Translations under genes and position numbers: made by a program | In this document: piece after piece, positions 25,445 to 32,530 of the stretch | Layout of the letters: each line of letters starts with the position of its first letter | How positions within the stretch are numbered: position 1 is the first letter of the stretch | DNA from: Acidobacteriota bacterium | GTDB lineage: Bacteria > Acidobacteriota > Vicinamibacteria > Vicinamibacterales > Fen-181 | Length of the DNA: 32,530 bases | NCBI GenBank assembly: GCA_017883185.1 | Contig: JADGOB010000033.1 | Location: 1 to 32,530 of the forward strand | Reading direction: 5' to 3' | Notes under the pieces: generated by a model | The model's input: the letters and a program-made list of their open reading frames with translations, nothing else | What the model was told of the DNA's origin: nothing | The model's database searches: none

Positions 25445-25473
25445 ATCATAGGTAGAGAGACTTACACTGTCAA
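25445..25473 (-). promoter_or_regulatory. Near-consensus sigma70 promoter for the HU/IHF gene
   Basis: On the - strand TTGACA (25473-25468) is followed by 17 bp and then TATGAT (25450-25445), 11 of 12 consensus bases at ideal spacing. Transcription would start near 25438, about 23 nt before the HU ATG. The stretch is AT-rich against a GC-rich background. It also lies 24-52 bp before the divergent der start, so der must read out from the same short region. Confidence 0.85.
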
Positions 25474-25496
25474 GCTCGTTCAGCCAAAGGCGGACC

Positions 25497-26942
25497 GTGC
25501 GCAAACGTCCAGTTCCTGTTGTCGTTCTCGTCGGCCGGCCCAACGTCGGCAAGTCCACCCTGTTCAACCGGATCACGGCCTCCCGCCGGGCCATTGTCAC
25601 GGCCGTGCCCGGCACCACACGGGACGTCATTTCGGAGCCGGTGTCCTGGAACGGCGTGGAGTTCAACGTGACCGACACCGGCGGGATGTACGGCGCGAGC
25701 GAGGACCCGCTGCATCTTCTGGTGCTCGAGCAGGGACGTCGGACCCTTTGTACGGCAGACGTCCTGGTGCTCGTCGTGGACGGCCGACAGGGTCGAACAC
25801 CGGGAGACGATGAAATTGTGAAGGCGCTGCGCGCACAGGGCACGCCCATCATCCTGGCCGTGAACAAGATGGACGACCGTCGGGCACGCGACGGCGCGAT
25901 GGAACTGTTGCAGCTGGGAATCGACCCGGTTGTCGAGATCGCGGCAGAACACGGCCAGGGCATTGGGGACCTGCTCGATGAGATCGTGAAGCACCTGCCC
26001 GCCGGTGCCGTGCGCGCGACCGATTCTTCGGGGCGCGAAGACCTGGACGCAGAAGACGATCTGATCGAGGACGCCGCCGACGCGAATCCGCTGTCCGAAG
26101 CTGTCCGCGGAGAAACCGGGGTGGCGATCGTCGGGCGGCCCAACGTCGGGAAGTCCTCGCTGGTCAACCGCCTTCTTCGCGAAGAGCGTGTCCTCGTCAG
26201 TGAGATGCCAGGGACGACGCGGGACGCGGTGGACTCCCTGCTCCGGTGGCATCGTCGGGACTTCAGGATCGTCGACACGGCGGGCATTCGACGGCCGGGG
26301 AAAGTGGCGCGATCCGGGCAAGTGGAGTCGATCAGCGTCCTGATCGCGCGGCGCGCGGTGGCAGCGGCGGACGTGGCCGTCGTCGTGATGGATGCCACCG
26401 AGGGTGCCACCGAGCAGGACGGGGCGATTGCAGGTGAGGCGGAGCGGGCCGGCTGCGGCATCATCGTGGCCGTGAACAAGTGGGATCTGGTCAAGGGCAA
26501 CGGGCCTGAGTTCGGCGCGACGTTTGACGACAAGATGCGGCGACGGCTCAAGTTCCTCGAGTTCGCGCCGGTGCTTCACATCTCGGCGGTGACCGGGGAG
26601 CGCACGCCGAAACTGCTCGAGATGATCGATCGCGTTGCCGAGGCGCGCAAGAAGAGGGTGGGGACCGGGGAACTGAACCGGTTCGTCGCGTCCGTGACGG
26701 CGAGCCACCCGCCGGCGAGCCCCGGACGAAAGGCGGTCCGAATCCTCTACGCCGCCCAGGTCGGCGTGGCTCCGCCGTCGTTCGTGTTCTTCACGAACGT
26801 GGCGACGACCTTCCATTTCTCGTACCAGCGTTTCCTGGTGAATCAGTTGCGTGAATCGTTCGGGTTTCTCGGGACGCCGATCCGGATCCAGGTCCGTGCA
26901 CGCCGCGATCATCAGGGCCAGGGACAAGGAGGCGGGGCGTGA
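25497..26942 (+). CDS. der: Ribosome biogenesis GTPase Der (EngA)
   Basis: This 481-aa double GTPase takes part in 50S subunit maturation. G domain 1 has GRPNVGKST (13-21), DTGG and NKMD. G domain 2 has a second GRPNVGKSS (about residue 213), PGTTRDAVDS, DTAGIRR and NKWD. An acidic linker (about 180-205, rich in Asp/Glu) joins them. The C-terminal KH-like domain (about 375-470) ends with FLGTPIRIQVRAR, the usual Der ending, followed by a short His/Gln/Gly tail. The GTG start at 25497 has AAAGG 8 bp upstream. It overlaps the MerR-like gene by 4 bp (GTGA). Confidence 0.95.
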   Translation: MRKRPVPVVVLVGRPNVGKSTLFNRITASRRAIVTAVPGTTRDVISEPVSWNGVEFNVTDTGGMYGASEDPLHLLVLEQGRRTLCTADVLVLVVDGRQGRTPGDDEIVKALRAQGTPIILAVNKMDDRRARDGAMELLQLGIDPVVEIAAEHGQGIGDLLDEIVKHLPAGAVRATDSSGREDLDAEDDLIEDAADANPLSEAVRGETGVAIVGRPNVGKSSLVNRLLREERVLVSEMPGTTRDAVDSLLRWHRRDFRIVDTAGIRRPGKVARSGQVESISVLIARRAVAAADVAVVVMDATEGATEQDGAIAGEAERAGCGIIVAVNKWDLVKGNGPEFGATFDDKMRRRLKFLEFAPVLHISAVTGERTPKLLEMIDRVAEARKKRVGTGELNRFVASVTASHPPASPGRKAVRILYAAQVGVAPPSFVFFTNVATTFHFSYQRFLVNQLRESFGFLGTPIRIQVRARRDHQGQGQGGGA

Positions 26943-27586
26943 GCGTCGAGATTCCGAATCGGGCGGCCTTCAAGGCGTCGGAAGTGTGCGAGGTCGCGCA
27001 AATCCCGCCCTATGTCCTGCGGTCGTGGGAGAAGGAGTTTCCAGGACTCGGTGCCGCAGCGAGGCCGGGGGGGCCGCGCATCTATCGTCGCTCGGACATC
27101 GAACAGATTCTGCGGATCAAGCAGTTGGTGTTCGCCGAGGGGTTGACGATCGCGGGGGCGCGGCGCAAGCTCGAAGGCGATCCGCCGGCCGAAGAGGATC
27201 CGGTCCTTCTCGCCGCTCTCGTTCCGGATGAGGTGCGGTCGCACGTTGCGCAGGCGAAACGCGAGTTGCGGTCGCTGCTCGACATGCTGTCGGGGCCCAC
27301 GCAGGTCGTGCCCGAGTCAGAAGGCCCGGCGCCAACGCCGGCACGGCACTCGGCGGTTCGGTCTGCGGTTTCGGCCGAGCCGGCCGAACCATCGCATGTC
27401 GCTCCCGACGCCGTGGAAACGTCGGGTCCCGCCTGGCCACCCCATCCTGCGCCGGGTGTGGGACGGGTTGAAGAGGAAAACGGGGCGGAGTTGCCGTTGC
27501 TCGAGGGTGTGCTCGATACGCCGCCCAGGTCGCGTCGGGCGCGTCGACTTGGCAAAAAGGGCGCGGCGGTGAGGCAAGTAAGGTAG
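26939..27586 (+). CDS. MerR-like helix-turn-helix protein with long disordered tail
   Basis: This 215-aa protein has a winged helix-turn-helix of the MerR type at about residues 10-80: FKASEVCEVAQIPPYVLRSW, EKEFPGL, RIYRRSDIEQILRIKQLV and EGLTIAGARRKLEG. It belongs to the subgroup in which a Trp-Glu pair (SWEKEF, often YWE..FP) replaces the usual effector-domain linkage. After a short helical stretch (about 100-118), the rest is Pro/Ala/Glu-rich and likely disordered, ending in a basic RRARRLGKKG tail. No effector-binding domain or metal-binding cysteines are seen. The GTG overlaps the der stop. The stop lies 16 bp before tRNA-Pro. Its target genes are not known. Confidence 0.85.
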   Translation: MSVEIPNRAAFKASEVCEVAQIPPYVLRSWEKEFPGLGAAARPGGPRIYRRSDIEQILRIKQLVFAEGLTIAGARRKLEGDPPAEEDPVLLAALVPDEVRSHVAQAKRELRSLLDMLSGPTQVVPESEGPAPTPARHSAVRSAVSAEPAEPSHVAPDAVETSGPAWPPHPAPGVGRVEEENGAELPLLEGVLDTPPRSRRARRLGKKGAAVRQVR

Positions 27587-27602
27587 AATAGCCAGACGAT
27601 GT

Positions 27603-27679
27603 CGGGGCGTAGCGCAGTTTGGTAGCGCACCTGAATGGGGTTCAGGGGGTCGCTGGTTCGAATCCAGTCGCCCCGACCA
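27603..27679 (+). tRNA. tRNA-Pro (anticodon GGG), CCA encoded
   Basis: This 77-nt cloverleaf is complete. The acceptor arms CGGGGCG (27603-27609) and CGCCCCG (27669-27675) pair perfectly. The D arm GCGC/GCGC encloses AGTTTGGTA, and the anticodon stem CCTGA/TCAGG encloses ATGGGGT with anticodon GGG at 27637-27639. The T arm GCTGG/CCAGT has one G-U pair around TTCGAAT. The variable loop has 5 nt, and A73-CCA is genomically encoded. It decodes CCC and, by wobble, CCU. Confidence 0.97.
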
Positions 27680-27887
27680 GTTTTCGAGGCGCGGGGTCAC
27701 ACCGGGGTCACAGAATGACACCGGGTACCTCGCGTTGCTGTGTACGGCCGTCCAGGTTGCCCTGCATGGTGCGCGAGATGCAGATTGGCGCGCTATCGGG
27801 ATTAGGAGGCCCGACCACATCTCACCACCGCTTGTGCAACGAATGTGCAACGGATTCCAGAAAGGGCGCCCTCGCCGGCGCGAGTCG
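27680..27887. repeat. Intergenic stretch with short direct repeats and an imperfect palindrome
   Basis: No convincing gene lies between the tRNA and the FG-GAP gene end. The sequence holds a 10-bp direct repeat CGGGGTCACA (27692-27701 and 27703-27712). It also has an imperfect hairpin CCGGGGTCA/TGACACCGG (27702-27710 and 27716-27724, 5-nt loop, one mismatch). An 11-bp-period pair of TGTGCAACG (27833-27841 and 27844-27852) follows. No T-tract follows the hairpin. These may be remnants of small mobile repeats inserted beside the tRNA; that is inference. Confidence 0.55.
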
Positions 27888-28538
27888 CTACCGCTTCTCC
27901 GTGTACTTCCAGATCACATTCCTGCCACCCACAAGAAACGACTGGCCGCCCGCGCCGGTTGGCGTGCGCGGCAGCGCCAGCACCGCCTCGGCATCGTCGT
28001 CGGCGCTGTCGGCGTAGACCAGGTCCCCGCCGCTGCCATACACGTACGTGACATGGTGATGCTGGCTGCCTTTCGACGTCCCCAAGCAGAGGAAGCCCTC
28101 GTCGCTTCCTGCCACCGGCATCGTCATGCCGCGCGGTCTAGAAAGGCGATTGCCCCACGGCGCCTTGAGCGAGCGCACCACACCGAACCGGTCGAACACG
28201 TGGGGCGACGTCCAGCGCGCCAGTTGGCGGCCGTCAGCCGAGAAGACCGCCATCTGGTTCTTGCCGTTCGTGTAGTTCTCGGCCACGACGTCGGCGCGGC
28301 CATCACCGTCCATGTCCGCGCAATCGAAGTGCAGCGGGCGCCCTGTCGCGGTGATCTGCCGAAGTGACACGCCGTCCAGGCTCCGCACATCGAGGCCGGC
28401 CGCACCCGGGCTCGCAATTTCCACTCGACCATCTCCATCCAGATCCGCCGCGATGGCCTCCTGGTATGACCCGCCAGGCGCGGTCCAGGCGACGCCGCGC
28501 CGCCTTACCTTGACGCCGGCCAGCGTGGGGCGTAGCAT
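27888..28538 (-). CDS. FG-GAP/VCBS-type repeat protein, probably 5'-truncated
   Basis: The frame codes up to 216 aa from ATG 28538. Two calcium-binding FG-GAP-type loops are clear: AADLDGDGRVEIA and CADMDGDGRADVVA. They sit within beta-strand repeats of propeller type (LDVRSLDGVSLRQI, MAVFSADGRQLARW, VYVYGSGGDLVYAD-like strands). FG-GAP proteins are nearly always exported, but no signal peptide is found. The open frame upstream of 28538 is Arg/Ser-rich and unlike protein, and soon runs into the divergent Tricorn-type gene. The protein is therefore likely a C-terminal remnant or an unusually short form. Function is unknown; such repeats serve in adhesion or as non-catalytic domains of secreted enzymes. 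Whether it is expressed cannot be told. Confidence 0.5.
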   Translation of the reverse strand: MLRPTLAGVKVRRRGVAWTAPGGSYQEAIAADLDGDGRVEIASPGAAGLDVRSLDGVSLRQITATGRPLHFDCADMDGDGRADVVAENYTNGKNQMAVFSADGRQLARWTSPHVFDRFGVVRSLKAPWGNRLSRPRGMTMPVAGSDEGFLCLGTSKGSQHHHVTYVYGSGGDLVYADSADDDAEAVLALPRTPTGAGGQSFLVGGRNVIWKYTEKR

Positions 28539-28656
28539 CCTGCCCGATTCCCGATTCGTCCCGCCAGAGCGCGGAGAGCCGGCAATTGCGGTCCTGGTAC
28601 GCCGAAGCCGAAGGCGAAGGCGGCTGGTCGCGGATGGCGACAATTGAGGTATGGAC

Positions 28657-31600
28657 ATGATGCGAAGAGTCACGATCCTCGGCGCGTTGGTATGGTTCAT
28701 CCTGGTAAGCGTGGCTGCGGCGGGTCCGGTCCGCCTGGCCCGTCACCCGGACTATCACGCGGGCAAGATTGCGTTCAGCTACCTCGGCGATATCTGGGTC
28801 GCGGGCGAGGACGGCGCCAACGCCGTGCGGGTGACCGACAACACGGGCCGCGACGTGTATCCGCGCTTCTCGCCGGACGGCAAGTGGATTGCCTTCTCGT
28901 CGAACCGCTACGGCAACTACGACGTGTTCGTCGTCTCGGTCACGGGCGGCGCGCCGAAGCGGCTGACCTATCACACGGGCAATGACGAGGTGGTGGGCTG
29001 GTCGCGCGATTCGCAGAGTGTCGTGTTCCGCTCGGCCCGCGGTGACGGCGCGTTTCCGAGCGTGGCGACCCTCCACGAGGTGCCGGCTGTTGGCGGTCCC
29101 GAACGGGCGCTGCCGGTGGACTGGGGCTACTGGGGCGCGTACTCGCCAGACGGGAAGCAGCTCGTCTTCAACCGCCATCCGAGCGTCTGGTCGCGCAAAC
29201 ACTATCGCGGTAGTTACGCGGCCGACCTCTGGATTGGTGACCTCGCGCAGAAGACCTACAAGAAACTGCCCGGTGACGAACGCTATAACCGCTACTGGCC
29301 GATGTGGGGGCCGAAAGACGAGATCTACTACGTGGCCGATCCGTTGCCAAACGACAAGACGGTCAAGCCGGGCAGCCCGGACGTTCGCAAGAGCGTGAAC
29401 AACATCTACAAGATCGGCATCGCAGGCGGCGCGCCCGTCCAGGTGACCAAACACACATCCGGCAGCCTGTTCTGGCCGTCGATGTCGAGTGACGGGAAGG
29501 TGATCGTCTACGAGGAGAACTTCGGGATCTGGAAGCTCGATGTCGCCTCGGGCCGCACGACCGAGATCAAAATCGACATTGTGGCCGACGAGAAAGAGAA
29601 CCAGGTGGATGTCGAGACGGTCGAGAACGAACTGGACGGTTTCGATCTGTCGCCGTCGGGCCGGCGCGCCGTGATTTCGACGCGCGGCCAGATCCTCACC
29701 ATCGCCACCGACCGGGGCGACATCACACGCGTGGCGCCCGACGGGATGGCGTCGCGCAGCCAGTCGCCGAAATGGTCGTTCGACGGGAAGTACGTGGCGT
29801 TCATTTCCGACCGCTCGGGCCGCGACGAGATCTGGATCTGCGATCCGGAAGGGAAGAACCTCAAGCAGATCACCACGCTCGACAACGAAAAGGGCGCGCT
29901 CGTGTGGACGCCCGATTCGAAGCTGCTGCTCTACACCGCGGCCGATAAGAAGCTCTACAGCTACTCGGTGGCGGACGGCAAAACGGCGGTCATCACGTCG
30001 AGCGATGTCGGCCGGATCGGGTCGGTGGCGGTCTCGCCCGACAACAAGTGGGTGGCCTTCACGAAGCAGGATCGGACGATGAGGTCGCATGTGTACATTG
30101 CGCCCATCGCGGGCGGCGAAGAGCGGCACGTGTCGGAGGACAGGCTGCTCTTCTCGGAGAACAACGCCGTCTGGACGGCCGACGGCAAGTACCTCGTGTT
30201 CACCTCGTCGGCCGGCGTCAGCACGGGCGTCGCGTCGACGGGCGGACGCTTCCCGAACACGATGCAGATGTGGGTGGTCTCGCTGCGCGACCAGGAGAAG
30301 GACCCGCTCAATCGCGACATCGACAACGAGGCGCAGGGCCTGGCGGCGGATGCCGCGGCGAGACAGGGCGGGGGAGGACGCGGAGCCGGTGCGGCGGCGC
30401 AGGCGCCGGTCGAGGTGAAGATCGATTGGGATGGCTTCGCGCGTCGCGCACGGCGGCTCAACGCGACGGGCGACACGTTCGGGGGTCTGACGCCGACGCC
30501 TGACGGTCATTCCGTCGCCTTCACGTCATCGGCCGCGCCGGCGGCCGGTGCCGCGGCTGGCGCCGAAGTTGCTCCATCGCCGGGCATCTACATCCTCAAC
30601 GTCGAGACGGATCAGGCGACGCGCGTGCCGCAGCCGGCGGCTGAACCGACGACGGGTGGACGCGGCGGACGGGGCGGCGGGGGCGGCTTCGGAGGCGGTG
30701 GCGGCATCGCGTTCACCCGCGACGGCCGCACGATCTACTTCCGCTCCGGGCGCGGACTCTATGCGGCGCCGGTTCCGAGCGGTGGTACGGGAGGGGCGGC
30801 GGTCCCGGCGGCAGGCGCAGCGGGTGGTGGCCGTGGCGGGCGCGGGGGCGCCAGCGCAACCGCGGAGCCGGCGGCGACCGGCGGCGCTACGGCGCGCCGG
30901 GTGAGCTTCAGCGTCACCCTCGAGGTCGATCACAAGGCGCTGCGCAAGCAGGTCTTCAACGAGGGCTGGCGCATCATGAAGAACCGCTTCTACGACGCCA
31001 AGATGCACGGCGCCGACTGGAACGCGGCCAAGTCGATGTACGAACCGTTGCTCGAGTACCTCGTCGACGAGGAAGAACTGCACGCGGTGATGATGATGAT
31101 GATCGGCGAACTGAACGCCTCGCACACCGGCGTGAGCGGCGGCCCGGCCACCGCGGAACGTCCGCCTGCGCAGACCCGGTATCCGGGCTTCGATCTCGTT
31201 GCGGATGCGTCGGGGTACTACCGCGTCGGGCACATTTACAAGGCTGGTCCGGCCGATCACGACTACATGAAGGTCAAGAAGGGCGACTTCGTCATCATGG
31301 TCGACGACCACGAACTGAAGACGTCCGAGAGCTACTGGAAGTACTTCACGCTGTCGGTGGGGCGTAAGTTCCACTTCCTGCTCAACAGCAAGCCCGCGAA
31401 GGACGGCGCGTGGGAGGTGACGATCGATCCGATCAACAGCGGCGCGTTCGGCACCCTGCAATACGCGAAGTGGGTGGACGACCGCCGCGAGATGGTCAGC
31501 AAGCTCAGCAACGGGGAGATCGGGTACCTGCACATCCGGGCGATGGATGCGCCGTCGCTCAGGCAGTTCGAACTCGATCTGGCGGCGAACCGCACCAAGA

Positions 31601-32073
31601 AGGCGCTGGTCATCGATCAGCGCTTCAACGGCGGCGGCGGCATCGATCAGGAACTGCTCGGCATCCTGGCGGGCCGCAAATACCAGTACGCCGTCGGCCG
31701 CGATTCGGACCTGCAGGTCTGGCGCCCGCAGAACTTTTACGGGCCGATGGTCGTGATGGAGAACGAGCGCTCCGCCTCGGACGCCGAGATGTTCCCGCAG
31801 GGCTTCAAGGACCTGGGACTCGGCAAGGTCATCGGCGTGCCATCGATGGGTGCGGTGATCGGGACCGGGTCGTACACGCTGCTCGACGGATCGGCGATCC
31901 GGACACCTGGCAGCGGTGTGTGGACCGCGCGCGGTGAGAACATGGAGAACTTCGGCGTGCAGCCCGACGTGTACATCGACAACACGCCAACTGATTTTGC
32001 CGCCGGCCGCGATATGCAGATCGAAAAGGCGGTGGAGGTGCTCAAGGCGGAGTTGGCCGCGGGCAGGAAGTAG
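28657..32073 (+). CDS. Tricorn-type protease (secreted, S41 family)
   Basis: From ATG 28657 (GAGG 7 bp upstream; ATG 28651 is too close to it) the product has 1138 aa. It starts with a signal peptide (basic MMRR, a hydrophobic core and AAAG). Two WD-like beta-propellers follow, with repeated [12 protein letters not shown]-type motifs. A PDZ-like domain lies at about 845-910, and the S41 protease core is C-terminal. The Tricorn catalytic residues are present: His823 in GELNASHTG, nucleophile Ser1041 in [11 protein letters not shown] and Glu about 1097 in MENFGVQPD. Gly/Arg/Ala-rich linkers occur at about 567-583, 667-688 and 710-748. Archaeal Tricorn is cytosolic and trims proteasome products; this form is exported and likely degrades peptides in the periplasm or outside. 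A hairpin terminator follows. Confidence 0.92.
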   Translation: MMRRVTILGALVWFILVSVAAAGPVRLARHPDYHAGKIAFSYLGDIWVAGEDGANAVRVTDNTGRDVYPRFSPDGKWIAFSSNRYGNYDVFVVSVTGGAPKRLTYHTGNDEVVGWSRDSQSVVFRSARGDGAFPSVATLHEVPAVGGPERALPVDWGYWGAYSPDGKQLVFNRHPSVWSRKHYRGSYAADLWIGDLAQKTYKKLPGDERYNRYWPMWGPKDEIYYVADPLPNDKTVKPGSPDVRKSVNNIYKIGIAGGAPVQVTKHTSGSLFWPSMSSDGKVIVYEENFGIWKLDVASGRTTEIKIDIVADEKENQVDVETVENELDGFDLSPSGRRAVISTRGQILTIATDRGDITRVAPDGMASRSQSPKWSFDGKYVAFISDRSGRDEIWICDPEGKNLKQITTLDNEKGALVWTPDSKLLLYTAADKKLYSYSVADGKTAVITSSDVGRIGSVAVSPDNKWVAFTKQDRTMRSHVYIAPIAGGEERHVSEDRLLFSENNAVWTADGKYLVFTSSAGVSTGVASTGGRFPNTMQMWVVSLRDQEKDPLNRDIDNEAQGLAADAAARQGGGGRGAGAAAQAPVEVKIDWDGFARRARRLNATGDTFGGLTPTPDGHSVAFTSSAAPAAGAAAGAEVAPSPGIYILNVETDQATRVPQPAAEPTTGGRGGRGGGGGFGGGGGIAFTRDGRTIYFRSGRGLYAAPVPSGGTGGAAVPAAGAAGGGRGGRGGASATAEPAATGGATARRVSFSVTLEVDHKALRKQVFNEGWRIMKNRFYDAKMHGADWNAAKSMYEPLLEYLVDEEELHAVMMMMIGELNASHTGVSGGPATAERPPAQTRYPGFDLVADASGYYRVGHIYKAGPADHDYMKVKKGDFVIMVDDHELKTSESYWKYFTLSVGRKFHFLLNSKPAKDGAWEVTIDPINSGAFGTLQYAKWVDDRREMVSKLSNGEIGYLHIRAMDAPSLRQFELDLAANRTKKALVIDQRFNGGGGIDQELLGILAGRKYQYAVGRDSDLQVWRPQNFYGPMVVMENERSASDAEMFPQGFKDLGLGKVIGVPSMGAVIGTGSYTLLDGSAIRTPGSGVWTARGENMENFGVQPDVYIDNTPTDFAAGRDMQIEKAVEVLKAELAAGRK

Positions 32074-32092
32074 CTCGGGCCAGGCGGGATTC

Positions 32093-32124
32093 GGGGAGGG
32101 GCGACAGTCGCATCGCCCCTCCCC
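32093..32124 (+). terminator. Hairpin after the Tricorn-type gene
   Basis: A perfect 12-bp stem GGGGAGGGGCGA (32093-32104) / TCGCCCCTCCCC (32113-32124) encloses an 8-nt loop, 19 bp after the protease stop. No T-run follows, so it may act as a stabilising or weak terminator hairpin. The inner stem AGGGGCGA/TCGCCCCT shares its core with the palindrome at 5236-5280. Confidence 0.65.
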
Positions 32125-32228
32125 TGCTGGGCCCGGGGCGCGGTACCGCGGGGGGCGTCGGCGGGCGGTGTCGGAGAACGGATCTTTCTGTTAACCTGGC
32201 GAGCGGAGACCCCGCTAATCCGGCCTGC

Positions 32229-32530
32229 GGCAACGTCTACACGCACGAATTCCAGTGGATGGCCGCGAAGGACCACGTCGTGCTGTTCACGAACCCGCGC
32301 GGCAGCACGTCGTACGGCCAGGAGTTCGGCAACCTCATTCAGTACCGCTATCCGGGCGACGACTACAAGGACCTCATGGCGGGGGTGGATGAAGTCGTGA
32401 AGCGCGGCTACGTGGATCCGAATCGTCTCGGCGTCTCGGGCGGCAGCGGCGGGGGTCTCTTGACCAACTGGACGATGGTAATGGCCGGGTCGGCGCAGCA
32501 AAAGCCGACGCCGAAGCCGACGCCGAAGAC
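32229..32530 (+). pseudogene. S9 prolyl oligopeptidase family peptidase, internal fragment
   Basis: The frame from about 32229 codes a piece of the S9 catalytic alpha/beta-hydrolase domain: [60 protein letters not shown] and [20 protein letters not shown]. The last piece carries the nucleophile elbow G-G-S-G-G-G. There is no start codon or N-terminal propeller upstream: the frame runs back without homology to the region after the Tricorn gene. After LLTNWT the S9 similarity ends and the frame continues as MVMAGSAQQ followed by a KPTP repeat to the window edge. The catalytic Asp and His would lie beyond this point and are missing so far. It is either a remnant joined to another sequence or an assembly break. 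Confidence 0.7.
32491..32530 (+). repeat. KPTP-coding 12-bp repeat at the window edge
   Basis: The last about 30 bases repeat AAGCCGACGCCG with period 12 (from about 32502), giving Lys-Pro-Thr-Pro units. The repeat runs off the window, so its length and what follows are unknown. It begins right after the end of the S9 similarity. Confidence 0.6.

Noticed and set aside
27549-27589. A possible promoter for tRNA-Pro, TAGAAT at 27584
   Set aside because: The only -35-like TTGGCA is 29 bp upstream, too far; the tRNA may be read from the der transcript.
27317-27850. A 177-aa reverse-strand frame containing GRLDSNQRPPEPHSGALPN
   Set aside because: This string is the antisense translation of the tRNA-Pro gene, a well-known false protein in databases; the rest is antisense to the MerR-like gene.
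28303-30510. A 735-aa reverse-strand open frame
   Set aside because: It is antisense to the Tricorn-type propeller region and has no recognisable motif.
30364-30898. GGC-rich repeats that could be read as a repeat array
   Set aside because: They code in-frame Gly/Arg/Ala linkers of the Tricorn-type protein, with no constant unit or spacing; not CRISPR or a satellite.

Overview
The window is GC-rich and gene-dense. It reads as the chromosome of a free-living bacterium, most likely an Acidobacteriota of the Vicinamibacteria type. That placement is an inference from the high GC, the very large secreted Tricorn-type protease with Gly/Arg-rich linkers next to an S9 peptidase fragment, and the mix of housekeeping genes. 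No 16S rRNA or other marker is present to confirm it. There is no rRNA, CRISPR array, intact insertion sequence, prophage or recognisable defence system.

Region A (1-5239, + strand) is one tightly packed unit: the C-terminal part of a SAM hydroxide adenosyltransferase, glpX, a TsaC/YrdC-type tRNA threonylcarbamoyladenosine synthase, hflX, a TPR/SLH-like lipoprotein and a pgsA-like CDP-alcohol phosphatidyltransferase. It ends in a palindrome (5236-5280) shared with the convergent unit. Region B (5277-13127, - strand) is a surface-polysaccharide cluster: UDP-xylose synthase, a polyprenyl-phosphate sugar-1-phosphate transferase and five glycosyltransferases (four GT4-like, one GT2). Region C (13276-24030, + strand) starts from the divergent intergenic region with a good promoter candidate. 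It runs through ugd, galE, a GT2 enzyme and an MsbA-like ABC exporter into yicC, gmk, coaBC, a family-4 uracil-DNA glycosylase and priA, with almost no spacing.

Region D (24055-27679) has a site-2-type metalloprotease and an HU/IHF-family gene on the - strand, the latter behind a near-consensus promoter. Divergent to them are der, a MerR-like gene and tRNA-Pro(GGG). Region E (27680-32530) is looser. It holds small repeats next to the tRNA, a probably truncated FG-GAP repeat gene, the Tricorn-type protease with a hairpin terminator, and an S9 peptidase fragment that breaks off into unrelated repeat sequence at the window edge.

The polysaccharide genes work together. Ugd makes UDP-glucuronate, the UXS enzyme on the opposite strand turns it into UDP-xylose, GalE supplies another UDP-hexose, the membrane transferase primes the lipid carrier and the glycosyltransferases extend it. 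No flippase or polymerase (Wzx/Wzy) lies in the window. I found no clearly novel system. The best leads are the palindromes at gene ends, the HU/IHF-MerR-tRNA-Pro neighbourhood with der inserted, the TPR/SLH lipoprotein, and the broken genes in region E.
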